In this document: positions 26,401 to 41,100 of the stretch, piece by piece
How positions within the stretch are numbered: the first letter of the stretch is position 1
Layout: each line of letters starts with the position of its first letter
Origin: Albula goreensis
Taxonomy: Eukaryota > Chordata > Actinopteri > Albuliformes > Albulidae
Direction: 5' to 3'
Length of the DNA stretch: 64,000 nt
Assembly (NCBI GenBank): GCA_022829145.1
Contig: CM040764.1
Location: 6,733,375 to 6,797,374, forward strand
Translations under genes and position numbers: made by a program
The notes under the pieces: model-generated
Told to the model about the DNA's origin: nothing
What the model saw: only the letters and a program-made list of their open reading frames with translations
The model's database searches: none

Positions 26401-29400
26401 AACACCCACTTGGGTGGGGTTGGGGAGAAAGGGGGCAAGGCGTCTAATAGGATCAGAGAGGAGTTTAAATGAGGACTTAGGCGGAGCGGCGAATCGGAAT
26501 TAACTGACATTTCGAATGTGAAATCTGCAAGGCGAGGCCATAATTAATGGTGGAGAAGTGATTTTCCTGGGGCATGGGGGCAGAGGTGGTGGGGGCCACC
26601 AAACTGCAGCCTCATCGACTTCTCTCCCTGGCAATAGGCTGGTGGGGGCAGGCGGGGGGGGGGGGGGTTAAGAAGGGGAATAGGGTTTGATCTGACTCAG
26701 AACCTAAACCAGATTCTGCCATTTCCAGCGAAAAGGGAAGAGAATCAGCGCCATGTGTGCACACATCTTGAACCAATAAATAAATGATATAATTTCTCTC
26801 TTTGCAAGCCATGCGCGCATGGCACTATCCCTTTATTAAAGAGTTTGGGCAAAACCGAATGGAAAAAGAAAATATTGCTGAGATAAGCCTTTTTTTCCCA
26901 GAGACTTGGACGCTCGGATGTTTTAACAAAATATTGTCGGTGGCGCTGGAACACAAAAAGAATTTTGGTGATTGGAAAGTGAGGATACCATTAATAAATA
27001 GCAATGCCTGCAGCAAGAGGAGGAGCCATTGCTTGTCTAGCCAATGGGAAAGCAGCACTGAAAAGAGAGGTCGGCATGCATGGTCCAGGTGGAGATGGAG
27101 CCTCTGGGATGAGCTCTACCTGTGCGCATTACGTTAGGTAAACTTCACCTTCATGTCCAGATATTCCTCACCCTTACTAGCCACTGGTCTTATGAGGTGT
27201 CACTTGTCGTTTGCAGTCATGTAAGGTCCCAATAATGCTCCTTTGTTTTCTGTCATTTCAACCTACTGGCTTTCATCTCTGTTTGAGGGGTCTGGGTTAG
27301 CTATGCTTGGCATTAAGCGCCACATGTGGAGGGGTGTTCTTGATCCCGGGATGAAAACTGTGAGCCTTTTCACACGGTCTTTATCACAAGAACCGCTGCC
27401 TTGGGGAGGCCACTGCCAGAGATCAAATCCACTTCACAGAAAATATACTCTCCTAATATAGTAGGCCATGCACTTTCTGCTTCAGCTATGATTTAACATC
27501 TCGCTGTGTGGATTCACTGATCTTTATCGCGGGTGGATGGACTTGTGCAGGGGACAGAATGCAGGGAACTGTCCATCCATATGATTTAGCAGCTACTCAA
27601 AGAGTACAGAATCCACAGAACATAAAGCCTTTAAAAACATGTTCACCAGACCTACAATGATGAACCACCAAACCCGTGACAGATTACCCATGTTCCCTTC
27701 CTCTCTTGTAAGGACAAGGGCTTGCCTCAGCATCTCCTTCCCTTCAGGGTGCCATCTAAAAACAAATCAAGCAGGACACCCCAGGAATGTGTGTCATTTG
27801 CATTCAGACACTGGGCATATGAAAAAATGCAATAGGAACATTTACGATCTCGAGATCTACTGAAAGGTGGAGGAGTTTACATTGAGAGAAACAAATTTTC
27901 AAGGTGTATCTATGATTTATGTCCTCAGGTTATGACATAGTAAGGGTACAATATCATACATATCGCTCATAGTTATGCTTCAGCTTAAGGGTCTAAAATT
28001 TCACTTGAGGAGGACTGGTGTGATTTGTCAACTTTGTTTGTATTGCAGCTCTAAAACACCTAATTCAAAAAATCCATGGTCTATAAACAAGACCTTTACA
28101 ATCAAGACCTTTGTTTACTGTATCAGACGATTTCATACCATAATACTACATAATACTAAAGAACAAAAAACAACAAAAGCCTACACCCACACCTACCCTT
28201 CAAGGAAAAGACTGCTGACTCCTTGTTCAACACAGATAAAATGCAACTTCCTCCATCTATGTTCCTATACTACAATGTTACAACAACCACCATAATGTTC
28301 TTGAAAGACTTGGCATTTTAACAATGGAAAATATGACCTATATTTTAATATTGGTTCCAATGTTACCTCCTTTTTTTTACTGCATACCAGGAGGGCCATG
28401 AATCTAGAATTTGGCCATTGGGCAGTATGCAGATGTGGTTCTTTTGTGGCAGAGTGGAAGGGGACAGGTTGGGACAGGGATGGGGTGAGGTGCCTGGTGG
28501 TGAGGTCAATTTAAAGGGACAAGGGTAGGGGAGGGGTGGGGTGGGGTGGGACGGAATGATTTAAAATTCCTGAGGGTTTTCCTAAGGGTCAAAAGAGACG
28601 GTTGTCTAATCTTCAAAGGAATGTCCCTCCTGGTGCTGGCCTGTAAGTCCTATAAATCACTCACTCTTGTTTTATCTGGCAGGTTTTGCATAGGTATGCC
28701 AGTAAGGCATACCCCCCCCAACCAAAGCTGCTTCAAAATGGATCCCCTATTAGGAACCAGGGGATTTGGGGGATAGTGGGGGGGGTGGATCTGTGAGGAG
28801 GACGTGGTGCTTCCAGGGAGACTCGAGAGGGCACTGGCCGGCAGAACTGTTGTCTTTTCAGTCGTAGCACCCCCCAACGCCCCCCCCCCTGCCCCAGCAC
28901 AAGGCCCCATTCAAAGCCTTGTCCAGCGGCTCCCAGCACAGAGACAGCAATATGCTCACAGTTGGCAAACAGACGTCTGTTTGGACAGTCTAAGCAGCCT
29001 TCTGCTCGGCAAACATCAGCATTCCTCGTACTCCATGGCGAAGGGGGTGGTGGGGGAAATGGACGGCTTGTTCCCATACTGAGCCTCCGAGGCCCAACGG
29101 GACCAGGGGCCCCAAAAAACAAGACGCCCTTTGTCTCCCCTGGCCGCCCGCTCCAGGAGGGAAGCCCAGCTATAGGCTTTCACAGGACATTAAAAAACTT
29201 GCGTGAAGGCCCGGAACCCACAGCGAAGAAGCTCCACTGTTAATCCGCTGATATACAGTGTGTGGGACACAATTGGCAGAGCTCGGGTGCTTCAAACATG
29301 CTCCTGGAGATTTTCCCCTTTTTCATTCTTCAGACCAAAGGAAAGCGGTCAGTGCAGAAACTCGCCTTACGGGAAACAGTCAGGAGGAGGCAGGGTTTGG

Positions 29401-32400
29401 CGGGGTGGGAGGTGAGGGTTAAAGCTCTACTGAGGCTGCAGGAACTGTTCTGCACAGAGCTCTGAAGGTGATTGACGCTCTGACGGGGGAAGCAGCAGAG
29501 ACCTGCGGAAATATGTGCACACAGGGACCGGGGAACCCATCCCTCACCGCACGCTTCAAAGACCCCACTTTTCCATTTGGAAATGCCGGTAAGAGAACAT
29601 TCTGGAAAAAGAGACAGCACAACCGCTTTCTGTACCAGTGAGCTCCATACCACTGCTACTCAAGGACAAAATGGCATCACAAAGGATACCTCCAGATCTT
29701 TCTTTAAATTTCACTTTACTTTGATTCCATTACGACTAAGAAACCTTGAGATCCATTGTGGTTGAAGCACCGCACAGATGCTGCCGGTACAAATAATTGA
29801 CTCATGTTCCATTATTTAGTGTTTTGTTGTTTGCATAATGCATCACCACTATCTCTCCCCACCTCAGTTAGCTGATCAGCTGTATGCACTTGAAGGTATA
29901 TACTCACCAGTCCACTCTTGGACCAATATTGGACCTCTTTAGACAACCATGAAATGCAAGAGCTTGTAAAAAAATTCATCTGAAATGTCAGACCATGCAA
30001 ACGATGAGCTAGTAAAAGAATTTAGAGCACAAGGTGGCCTGAAATGCAGAGACAGACTGGGGGCCCCCTTGTCTGCTCTCTTACTACAGGCTCTGGAAGG
30101 TTATTTGTTGTGGTTTTCACGCAAGGCTTGTGAGCGTCCCTGCAAGCAGCGGAAGAGGCCTGTGACAGCGACGTTCTCCAGGAGGATCCTGCTGTGCTGG
30201 CGTTCCCATGCAGGTCAAAGACACCACGGCCTCCTCTCTCCCAGTCGGACCCTCCGCAATCAGTCTCACACCCAGACATGTTTACCACAGAGGCCTAAAC
30301 AGGCCAGGGGTCTGCTGAGAATCGCAGCCATGGCGCATCAGGGCCACGTCAATGACACGCCGGTGCTATCGTGCTAACGTTGTCAAAACACCCCCACATG
30401 TTATAATAGCCGGTTGAGCTGCAGCATAGCGCGGTGAGCCCAGAGGATGTCAAACCACTCACATTCCTTTCCAAACATGCCTAGAGTAGAGCCTCCTCCA
30501 ACAAATTAAAATTTAAAGTAAAATTTTCAGTTTAAGGGTCAAAACATGGAGTTAAAAAGAAAATGAAGTTTTGGAGAATTATTTTGTGGACCTAGTAGTC
30601 TTTGCTGTCAGCTTCCAAGCTATGTCTGCAAAAAGCTTCTTTTTGGGTGGGGGGTCTGCTAAGATATGGTTTTGGCCAGACCATGAGACACTTATCTTCA
30701 ACACAGTGGCCTTCTCCAAAATGAGTCATCCACCAGGAGACAACATGGGAATATGATACACGAAAACTCAACAGAAAAACATCAAAAGGGTCACTTTCTG
30801 ACTACCAATGCTGCAGACGTAGACTGAATTGCATTATGGGAGAACAGTTTGTTTTACTGGGCTCTCCCTCATGAGTTTAGCTCATTCCATGCTTTCTTCC
30901 TTTTAACCAAAGGAGTTTTTTCCATGCTCATGTCACCTTACAGTTTGTATTTGAATTGGTTTTGGAGAGTTTAAGCTTTAAGTTTAGATTTAAAACCAGT
31001 CATCCCCTGCATCACACCTCATAACCTGCAAAAATATTCAATACACTACATCCTTTATTGTGTTACATTAATACATACACTGCTTATAGAGTCTATTTAG
31101 AAATATTTGTATTTCTTATCATTTGTTAGGGAGTTGGGCTTGTAACTCAGAGGTTTCAGGTTTGAGGTCAAGTTAGAGTCTTTGACCAGGGTACTTAATC
31201 TAAATTACTGCATAAAACTATTCAGCTGTACAAGTGGATAGTGAATTAAAATGTATGTCCCACTGGATAAGAATGTCTGCCTAATACTGAAAACATAATA
31301 TCAATTTAATATAATGAAATATATACATTCTCTCAGCACACATCTTCTGGCCTGTATTCTACTCCTCGAGATCTCAACATCAAAAAAAGAACCTTAATTT
31401 CAAACTGGCACAGCTATTTTGCATCACCTGTGCCAACCCCCTTTGCCCAGGTGCGTCTCCAAGGACCAGACGTTTGTACCGAACAGGCCATAACAAAATA
31501 ACGGCCAGTGTTGAACGCTGACAGATATCTTTTTATAATGATTGTGAGGCAATTTGTTAGTTTACAGGGCAGTAAAAGCGAATGCCTTCCCCATTAGTTA
31601 GCGAGTCTTTATTGAAGTCATTAAGCACACATTTTGTGTGGCCCGGAGCGGAGTTGGCTGTAGAGGGCTGTTGTCGAGGCCCGCTCTGTTGCAGGGCTTT
31701 GAAGAACCACAGAAAGATGGAGCATCAGTTTCCTGTCCATGCGACGGTCCCCTTGCATGTCCATGGTCCGCCAAGACAGACCTGTGAGGTGAGACAGAGC
31801 TTTCCGGGCCTGTTTCACACAACTGCTTTCTGTTGGTGTCTGTCATGTCAAATGAAAAGCTACCCATGGTGCATCAATGTTTTACTGATCTGATCAACGA
31901 CATTCGCTGTCGTCTGTCTGAATGTCTGTGTATGTCTGTGTTTGAGAGAGACTCGGAAAAACTGTGAGGGACAGAGATGGGAAACAGGATTTTGTTTGTT
32001 GTTGTTATTTGTAATCTTTGGCAACACGGTCCATGTTATGTCGATAAAGCACCTTGAAAATGAAACTGAACTGAAAGAAAGAGAGAGAGAGACAGAGAGC
32101 ATGCACACGGGAGGGAGAAAGAGAGAGAATGTCCACACTAGATAACATCTGTTTGGGATTGCATGGCCTGGTGGTGTCCCTTGCTCCTTGCTGTAAATAT
32201 AATCGGTCTCTGCCACTCGGGCACACTGTGAAATCCCATCACAAATCAAGACTCTGGCAGCAGAGCTGTTTATTAGACAAAGTGACGGATTAGGAGTGTC
32301 CTGACGGATGGACGGGGGTGGGGGGCGGGGGTGAGAGATGGCAGGACGGATGCTTCCTTCACAGGGGGAAAAAGGACTCACAGAAGATGGTGGGTATATG

Positions 32401-35400
32401 CAAGGGGCACTGCACTCTGATGTGACCGGATCGCTTTGGCACAGCTGCACTTTTTAAGGAAACAATCGTTGAGGCGTTGAGGTTTCGAGGGAAAATCCTA
32501 GGCCTTGGAAATCTAATCATAATGTTTAACTCAGCGGTGAAATTCTCTCCAGGCCACACATACTGTCCAGATCATTTTTCATACTTAACTTTAATAACAA
32601 TAATACAAATGTCCAAACCAAGACCCCTAATACAAGGGAGAGTGGTAGCTACACAGACTGTATGGCTTTGGTATAGAGTCCAAAGGAGGATTCACCAAGA
32701 TTATTCTCTTCTGATCTGGGAAATTTGTGCTTGTGGTTAGGGATCCTGATAACACAGACCCGATTTATGAAATTAAAAAAGCACAAGATGAAATGATATA
32801 AAAATATATACACCATACAAATATATACAATGCAGAATGCACAGAGAGCCACTGAATTGTTGTAAAAACTGTGAAATTCTACAGTGAATGTATGTGTGTA
32901 TATGCATATGTGTGTGCTCATTCATGTGTGTATGCATATTCAAGTGTATCAAAAATGCCTTATTTATTTGTACCCAACTTGACTATGTATGACACAGTGG
33001 TGTACAGTGAGTATACAGCAAACAGGCTAGCCACCCTCTCTCTGTCACAATCAGACTGACTAGAGAAATCACAACATGTTGCCAATTGGAATCGACTACA
33101 GGTACAGCATAATGCATCATGACGGCACATTTAGATCCTGCAGCGACTCAGACGAAAGAGACTGAGCGTGCCGACAGACTAAGGCTCCAAACCCGATAAT
33201 AACGCATGTATTTATTCATGAACAAAGAATGCTTAAGGCATGTTGTAAAGGATCTTTTACGCTGGAAGAATAGACCTGTATGCAAAGGCCTACCCGTGAC
33301 CTTACTGTTGCCTGCCACCCGCCCAACAAGTGCATTCAAGTCGACACAAGTCCTGCCGTAATGGGCCTCACCTTACACATGATCTTCTGTATAAAAATAG
33401 ATACTCTTTTATTAAAGCCTGGTATTGAGTGCCGAAATCCCGTTCCACCTTTCAAACACAGATCAGCAGCGTTTTCCCCACAATGCAGCACACATTGTGC
33501 TCCTCCGAGCTGACGCACACAGCACGGCTCGTGCGTCTCGATGCGGAGAGCCGCGAGACAGACGCAAAGCTTCCCAAACGCTGTGGAATATCGAGTCTGC
33601 CATCATCAATATCCTCCGGCACCGAAGAATATGCAACTGGCAGGCCCATGATCGAGAAAACATTCATGCTGCTTCTGGTTCCTGGCGCTCATGAGCAAAA
33701 AATGAGCACTTTCTTTTCTGTTCTGCCATTAAATAGAGATTAAAAGAAAGATCTTATCAAAAACAAATATGTGGGAGCCAGCTTGTAATAGGCTGAGACC
33801 AGTATGAAATGACATGTGCCAAATAAGAATATAAGAATGACAAAAATGTAAGAAAAAGCATGAGGATGAGTATAAGAATAATACAAAGAAAGAGAAGGGA
33901 TTTTATATCTATGTCTCTCTGAAAAACCAAAACCACTGCACAAAATGTTTCAATTAGTAACTAAGACATAAGATGTACTGCAGGATAACAAGAACAACAA
34001 ACAGTGAATCCTGTTGGGCTCTGAGACCGAGCTGCGGCCTCAGACACAAAGACCAATGGCAAGCCTCTGCATGACATCACGTCTCCGCAGCAAATGCCCG
34101 CGATGCTCCCCAGACCACTACGTGCTCTGAAGGGCCAGACGCGGTGTTGTTATGGTGACCAGTGCTGAGAGGTACAGAGGGCGGTGGGGGGTTTAAGTCT
34201 AATGCTGTGCTGAGTTGTGAGGGGTACAACCGAGGACAGAATAACCCTGATGGGAGTGCAATGCAATTCAACATTTTTAGTGACAACCTGGAGAAAATAA
34301 ACAGTAGGGATTGCAATGTATGGGATTCAGGATTTCATCTTGAAAAGGAGGGGGTGAGTTATTAAGTGGCTATGCTGCCAGTATGACCGCTGGGCTAGCA
34401 CTGCATGACACATATTTTGTATGCACCAAGGAGTCTAAAATGACAAGAGAGAGTCAGTGGGACCCTCTCCCACCCAGCTCATCTTAAAGACCACACCTCC
34501 CACGGCATGGTGTCCCCATGGCTGCATCACTTTGCAGAGATTAGGCCCTCACAGGCTCACCAGCGCCAATTCCGTAAGCAAGCGAGCTGGCGTTCCCAGG
34601 AGGTCTCCCGATTTACGGTCTAACAGAGTCCAGAACCACTTAGCTTCTGCTTTCTTGGCAAGAGAACACTACAGGGTGGCAAAGCTCCTGGCAAATCCTT
34701 AGCGGCATGTAACAGAAAAGCCTACTATTTAGTACAAATCTCTTCCACACATGCCTCGGGACAGAGCCCCATGGGGGCTCATATCGACCGGGGTCGCCGA
34801 AGATCTGCCCCTAATTAGCAGTTCTTCTTGCCATTTCGGGAGAAATCTGAGCAGACGAGGCCAAGATGATCAAGATGATGGTTGCCATTACATGCAGGCT
34901 ACTTGGACAAAACTTTATCCACGCCCACCCCCCCCACATCAGGAAGAATTTATGGGGATCGTGTGCCTGGACTGTGAGGTGTAAACGAGGTTCTCCGGCT
35001 GGTTTCTCCCTGCCCTTATTTAGATGACACGCTCCAGGTTATCCTCGACAGGCGCGAGGAAAAATCATTAGCGGCCGTTTCATTTGTCTTAGCGACATGA
35101 CGTGTAGTGTAAATCTGGCTGTGTAAATTCACTCGGGCGGCCCAGCTGTGGAATAGCACTCGTGAGTAGAGCTAGCACGTAGCGAGCACAACCAAAACCT
35201 TCTTACCAACCGCTTTGTACTGTCATTGTTTCATCATCGCACTTCCTGTAAACCGGACCAGAGAAGGATGCAAATGGGAGATCATCAATTAGTGTTATGA
35301 GGGGAGAACAAAAGGTCACAGGCCAATTCCAAATTAAATACAATTGCTTATTTTTCTTTAAACGTTCCATAAATCAAGCACTTGTGTAATCCTTCTTCGC

Positions 35401-38153
35401 TGTAGTTAAAATTCACCACAGGCTTTTGTGTGAAAAATTATCTTCAGTTTTCTTTAAAACCATCATTTGACTTTCATATCTAACAGTGGGTCTTCTGGGA
35501 AAATCTTAAGGCCTGTTTTGAAAATGAACCCCTGGGAATGTGATTTGTTGGACACACAAATCATTACTGAGTAAAGGCAAGCAGATTTATAAATGCTTAA
35601 AGTGCATCCAACCAAACGCTTTCCCTTACTTGTATTTTTGCATGGAATCATCCATCACACTGTTGGCTATCTGTAAAAGTGATATCCCAACATAAATACG
35701 CAGCAGTAAGACAGTTCACTTATGCTTACTGCATAAGTGAAAGACCTTTATATACCCAAAGGTGAGCCAACACCGACTTACTTAATCCAAATGCATAAAC
35801 ATAGCTTTCAGAGGAGAACATAAATGACGACAAAATCCAAAATTGATGCAAGACCATGCATGGGTACCAAACACAATGAGGTACCACCTGACACACTTGT
35901 TCTGTTCCCTTGTTCCAAAGAATTGTGAGTAGGTTAGAACAGGGAGTGGGAACCACCTGGACTGTGCGTCCATTTTTTTGTCACTACTCCCCTTCAAATC
36001 TACTGTTATTACTTTCCCTTGACATTATAAAGCCGCTTCCAACACTCATCTTTTGCTTGAAAATACCCTACTCCCACTGCTAAGTCTGCCCTCTTCAATG
36101 AATCATAGTGGTACTTCATCCTTTAACATCAGCCACTGTTCGATAAAGAACTACTCAATAAATTACAAGCAGAGATAAATGCATAACATTCACTTTGCTT
36201 GCATATTTAAGTATCAGAGTTGGAAGTAGGTGCCAGGGGTTTGAGTGCAAACTCAACACTGCCTTTTTGGTTCCCTGTACCCTGACCAATGGAGAACACC
36301 CAGCGTGAGGCCAAAGGTCAGGTGTCCTTGCTGCCTCGGAGGTGGCTCCTGCAGGCAGGTGCTGGTCAGGACCACGGCAAGATGAGGTGGTGAAGGTGAC
36401 ATACACAAGCTCATCCGATGGTGTCAGTCTTGCGCCAACCCGCACACCCACCACAGAACTTGAGAACCTGAGGGAATGGTGTCCTCTCATGGTTGTGCCC
36501 AGCCCTGCTCTGCCCCTCTCTATTTATCTATTTATTTCCAGAGCTGGGAAGTCAATCCTTATGACAATTAATGCGTTAAATTAAACCTTTTCAGTCGTGA
36601 CCCTCAATTCTCTGTTTTTAGAATGCACAAATATAGCGGAAAATTATGGTCATTATTGTTAAATTATTGTTATTATTGTTGAAGATAGGTTTACATATTT
36701 CATGAACATCCACAGAAAAACATGACAATGGCAAAGCACACAAACACACAGACCAAGACAAAACACAGCTACAAGTAAAAATGCTGACACAGCATTTTCT
36801 CTTTCTCTCAGGGAAATCAGGGCAGTTTGCTGCGCTGTGATTGGTCCCTGAGACTTCCTGTTCTATGCTTCCTTGATAGGAATGCAAGCACAGCTGGACT
36901 GACCAAGTCACAACCACAGAAGGATATACAACAAAACCAACGACACAGAACACAAATTAGGCGATCAGCTGCAGACAAGGGCAGATTCTGCCCTGCCGAG
37001 ACAAAAACATTCTTTTCTCCTAAAAGTAATAAATATGACTCGGAGTAACAAAAATTATAGTTAAAATGCAGTCTTGAACATTTTAACTATAACTATAACT
37101 AACATGGTCAAAAACACAATAGCTGTTTCCTCTTAACGTGATATAATATGATACGAAGCACAGAAAATAAATGTATAAATACAAACCATTTACCATCTAT
37201 GAATTATTTCAATTTTCATGTATATATGGTAGTATACATTGTGTTGTTATAATTACATCTTCCCATATAGTCTAACATTTGTTAAAGATATGCACCATTA
37301 AACTAGCAATAATTTCTTACAACATCTTCTAATATATGCAGTATGGCATAAATTTTTGGATTTTTACATGTTCACATACATGCCCTTTTCATGAGGTTTG
37401 TGGAACAAATGGACATGGTTTCCCTGTATGAGAACCAGACCTGTTCTGGGGTGGAGTGACTTAGCACGTCGTTGCCATGGCGCGGAGCACTGCCCATGTG
37501 GTCAGCAGATTGCACGGAAATATTAAACCTCCTGTGAAACCAGCCATATCAAACAACTTCAGAGAGACTGAGAAAGGCTGACCTAGATGCAGAACAATAC
37601 CAGAAATCATTAATAGCTCTGACGTGGTTTTCGTTATCAGGGAATGCGCTTTCTCGGTATGAGCCTGGCTGCCTTTTTGGCAAGGGAGAGGGGTGGCTGG
37701 GTCTTCACCCTGACATCACGTCTTTCGGTACAACAGAGCGTCTTGGCTCGGGTCGGACATGGGCCGAGACACGTACCAAGACGGGGGGGTTAGCATTAGC
37801 CTGCGTGGCACAGCAGCAGCGGCGGGAGTGTGGCTTGTTATCCTAACCGCCAGCACAATGTTATCTCCTCTCGGCTCTCTTACAAGCCACACCTCGACCA
37901 GTTTCCTCCATAGCACAACAGAGCAGAAGAGAAAAGAACATTACCAACCCAATCACTTCCTGTCATGTCACTCTATCCTATTGTGCCCTTTTTTCATTAT
38001 AGTTACTCGGTTCTGCTGTCATGTTTCGCACTCTCATAGGGAGAGGGGGGGAAAGAAACAGAAACACAAGCAGAGGGAGAGAGGGGGTGAGGGAGACTGT
38101 GAGCAAGTAATAAAAGGAGGGGAGGAGAGAAGGGAGAAATAGTAACAGAGAGG

Positions 38154-38197
<44 letters not shown>

Positions 38198-41100
38198 GTA
38201 TTTGCAAACACAGTGAAAATCCGCCTGTACAGGAACTGAGTGAGACAGCACATCTGAAATAGCAGCAACGCAGACAGTCTTGGGTATGTGTGCCAAATCC
38301 CTGAGCACACACACACACACACACAGTACACGAGCACACACACTCTATTACGCACACTCTGGCTAGTTCACGTCCGGCATTTCCTGGGACGCCGGATGCT
38401 GACTGTGCCATCCTTTAGCTGCTAATGCTTCCATTGCAGGGAACAAATAAACCGGAAAGAAACCCAAATAAGAAAATTTGACGGAACTTTGGTCGTGCCT
38501 GTCAGCCCAGGTGGGAGGGCAGGAACAGAATTCGCAGCACACTCTCCAGGCTGGGGTGAGGGTGGAAGTGAGTCAGAAAAGGACATGTTGAGTCATGACG
38601 TCAATTGCGCTCAAAAATAAATAATTAAAAACGGGATTCGGTCATAACAAATGCGGAAGTAGGGCTTTTCCTGTGGCCAAGTTCAGAGAAGAGGAGGAAA
38701 AGGACACAAAAATAATTGTATGATTTTTAGCTGCCTGAATTGCAGCTACCTCCTGTATTCTCAGAGCATTAATTGTGATGCTATGCTTTGGTGTGTTGCC
38801 ACAGTAGCCATATTTGTAGCAGGCCTCTCTGGAGGGGGTTAAAATCATAAAATTGGGAATGATGGAGTGAGTTTTGAGCAGGCACCCAAAAACAACGGAC
38901 AATATTTGACCCCATGCCCTCTTGCCAGGACCGCCATCCTGCCCCTTCCCCCACCCCTCCTCCCAAAGGTTTTTGCCTTTCGCAAGGAACGGCCTGCTCT
39001 GGACGACCGCTACTTCCCTAACCTTGCCCACAACCATGCCTCTTCTCCCACAGATAGTTTTCTCATTTTACCTCTGATGCAACTTCCAGTCTTCCTCCTC
39101 TGCTGCTTAGATCAGTCCTTCTGTTTTTTTTTCTCTTATTTTTGGGCTACAGATCGTTGATGCTAAAAACATATACTCTACTGGAGACAGTGGGGTTTAA
39201 CATTACCGTCGCTATGCTACTGCTCCCCATCCTGCACTGAGGGAGGTACTGCCTAAAAACCTCAAAATGCACAACCAAAAAACAGCACTGCAGAAAATAA
39301 GTACATCAATTTAAGGACATACACAACAAAAACAAAATCTTAAGATCCTAAAGCACATATCCTGATGTATTTGGAAATGAAAATTACACATTGATAAGGA
39401 CATTTTTATCAAAAAATATATAAATATCAAATAAATATGACACACTCAAAGAAAATGGTGTTATAATGTCATGCCTATTTTGATAGAATCACATATGCCC
39501 TGAAAGAGATCTTCATTTGATTGTATTCTGGCCGCAGACTATAAATAGCATCCAAATTAGAATGGAAGAACAACAAAAATAGAACAAACTTGAAAAGACT
39601 TTAAAATCAGTCAATTGATGAAAAGGTTTCCTGTGGAGAAAACTAGATAAAAATGAGAGGGTGATGGGGTGGCAGAGGGGGGGGGGGAGGGGGCGGCTGA
39701 CACATTCAGTCTTTATCAAACACTCCTTCAAAGGGAGCATCTTTCCAACTCCACATGTATACTCTCCAGCAAATCACGGGTCTCCCAGGCTAATTACAGG
39801 CTGTAGGTCCTCAGAGAACAAGGAGCAGGAGCTGGTGTGGATGAGATGGAATGGGGCAGGGCGATGAGGGGCGGGGAGGGACGAGCAGAAAGAGAAAAAA
39901 AAATGCGACATGCTGAATGCCATGGCAGCGCGCTGAGGAAAGTGAAGGTCTCATTGACATACCGCGGCTGCAGTTACCTAGCGACTGTCCTGACTGTTTC
40001 CTCAGTCTGCTTATCTCTGCTTATCTCCCATCCACCCCCCCCTCCATCCTTTCACTCTGCTGAGGCTTACTGCCTGTCTAATGATGGTCGGCGGTGCTTC
40101 CCCGTCTCCACCTGAGACAGATAGACATCTTGTTCCTGAAGGTCTCATAGCTGAATCTTGGACCATCACTTCCACTCTGTGCTGACCTTATTCATTTTGA
40201 ACTAAAAGACTAACCCGACCCTGGTTCAGCACTCCTGAGATGTTTCATGAATATGAGTTGCTCAAGAGCTGTGCATTGGGAAGACTGGTGGAGTGGGAGT
40301 GGGGAGAGCATGATAAGAGATTCCTTCTGCATCAAAAAATCAACACGACTGAGTATATCAACTCACATACCTAATTATGCTTGGAGTTACAAATGAACAG
40401 TCAATCAATTACTAGCTTGGAACCAATCAAAAAATTGCGTTCACCACAAAACAGCATTCTGATTGGCTTACAGTTTATAGAAGGTATGGTACAATCCAAT
40501 CTGGTCTTTATGAAAAAAAAACAAGCTATGGAGTGATGTCATGTGATTCACTCGCTTGAGCAGGGCTCTCAAATCTCGCAAACTGAGGGGAAAGGGGGAT
40601 TCCACGTGGCGGCAGTGACTCTGGAAAGAGTGAAAAGGAAAAAAAAAGAAAGAAAAAAGAAAAGCAAAGCACAGAAGAGCATTAACGCTAGCACTGGCTT
40701 CCAGACCCTGGGCTCTGACAGCCTATTTTTACTGGGCTGACCTATTTCTGAGCTGGACCGTGTCCAGAAATCCGCTGTTAACGTAATGTCTAGATGGGTG
40801 GTGAGTTAATGCTTTGTTTGTACCCTGGAAAGAGCAAGTACACCCTTCCTAAAGCGTCCCGTCGGGTGGAAAAGGTCATGATTTAGCTGCTGTTGAGACA
40901 GCAGACGTGAGGTTTGACTCCTGATTTAAGCACGGCCAGAGTCAAATGCTTCACCTGCAATTAGGCCAGAGCAAAGGGTTAATTAACATCAAGACCAGGA
41001 AAGGGGAAGGGAGTCAAAGAAAATAAATCAACCCAATCATATTACCACAAATTAAACGGGCGAAACATTTTCTTTGCGTAATTTCAAAGGTTTGGCTTCA

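Larger units (their letters stand above)
21084..31000. other. Giant intron, segment 1: repeats, CpG islet, no gene
   Basis: This holds a SINE copy (21905-22066), a palindromic repeat (22396-22500) with a second fragment near 23370-23405, a CpG-dense islet (22650-22790), C-rich tracts at 22819-22842 and 23736-23752, a GGA repeat (24912-24942), a poly-A run (25326-25343), a poly-G run (26650-26667) and a G-rich tract (28520-28550). The longest open frame of the window lies here (24476-25156, minus) but has no recognisable domain. Confidence 0.75.
31001..41000. other. Giant intron, segment 2: SINE, hairpins, GA tract, no gene
   Basis: This holds a complete-looking SINE (31126-31286), a retroelement-like tail followed by a GA tract (32021-32130), perfect hairpins at 35715-35741 and 37055-37092, a GA tract (38041-38193), a CA repeat (38304-38325) and the second copy of a dispersed repeat (39397-39525). 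Segments around 31560-31640 and 34980-35180 look unique and contain homeodomain-type TAAT cores. Conservation is untested. Confidence 0.75.

Noticed and set aside
31860..32450. 196-codon minus-strand open frame
   Set aside because: It covers a GA microsatellite and a retroelement-like tail, giving Ser/Leu repeats.
40880..40960. Possible further SINE 5' end (gaggtttgactcctgattt)
   Set aside because: A box B-like string is present but the body and tail typical of the family are missing.
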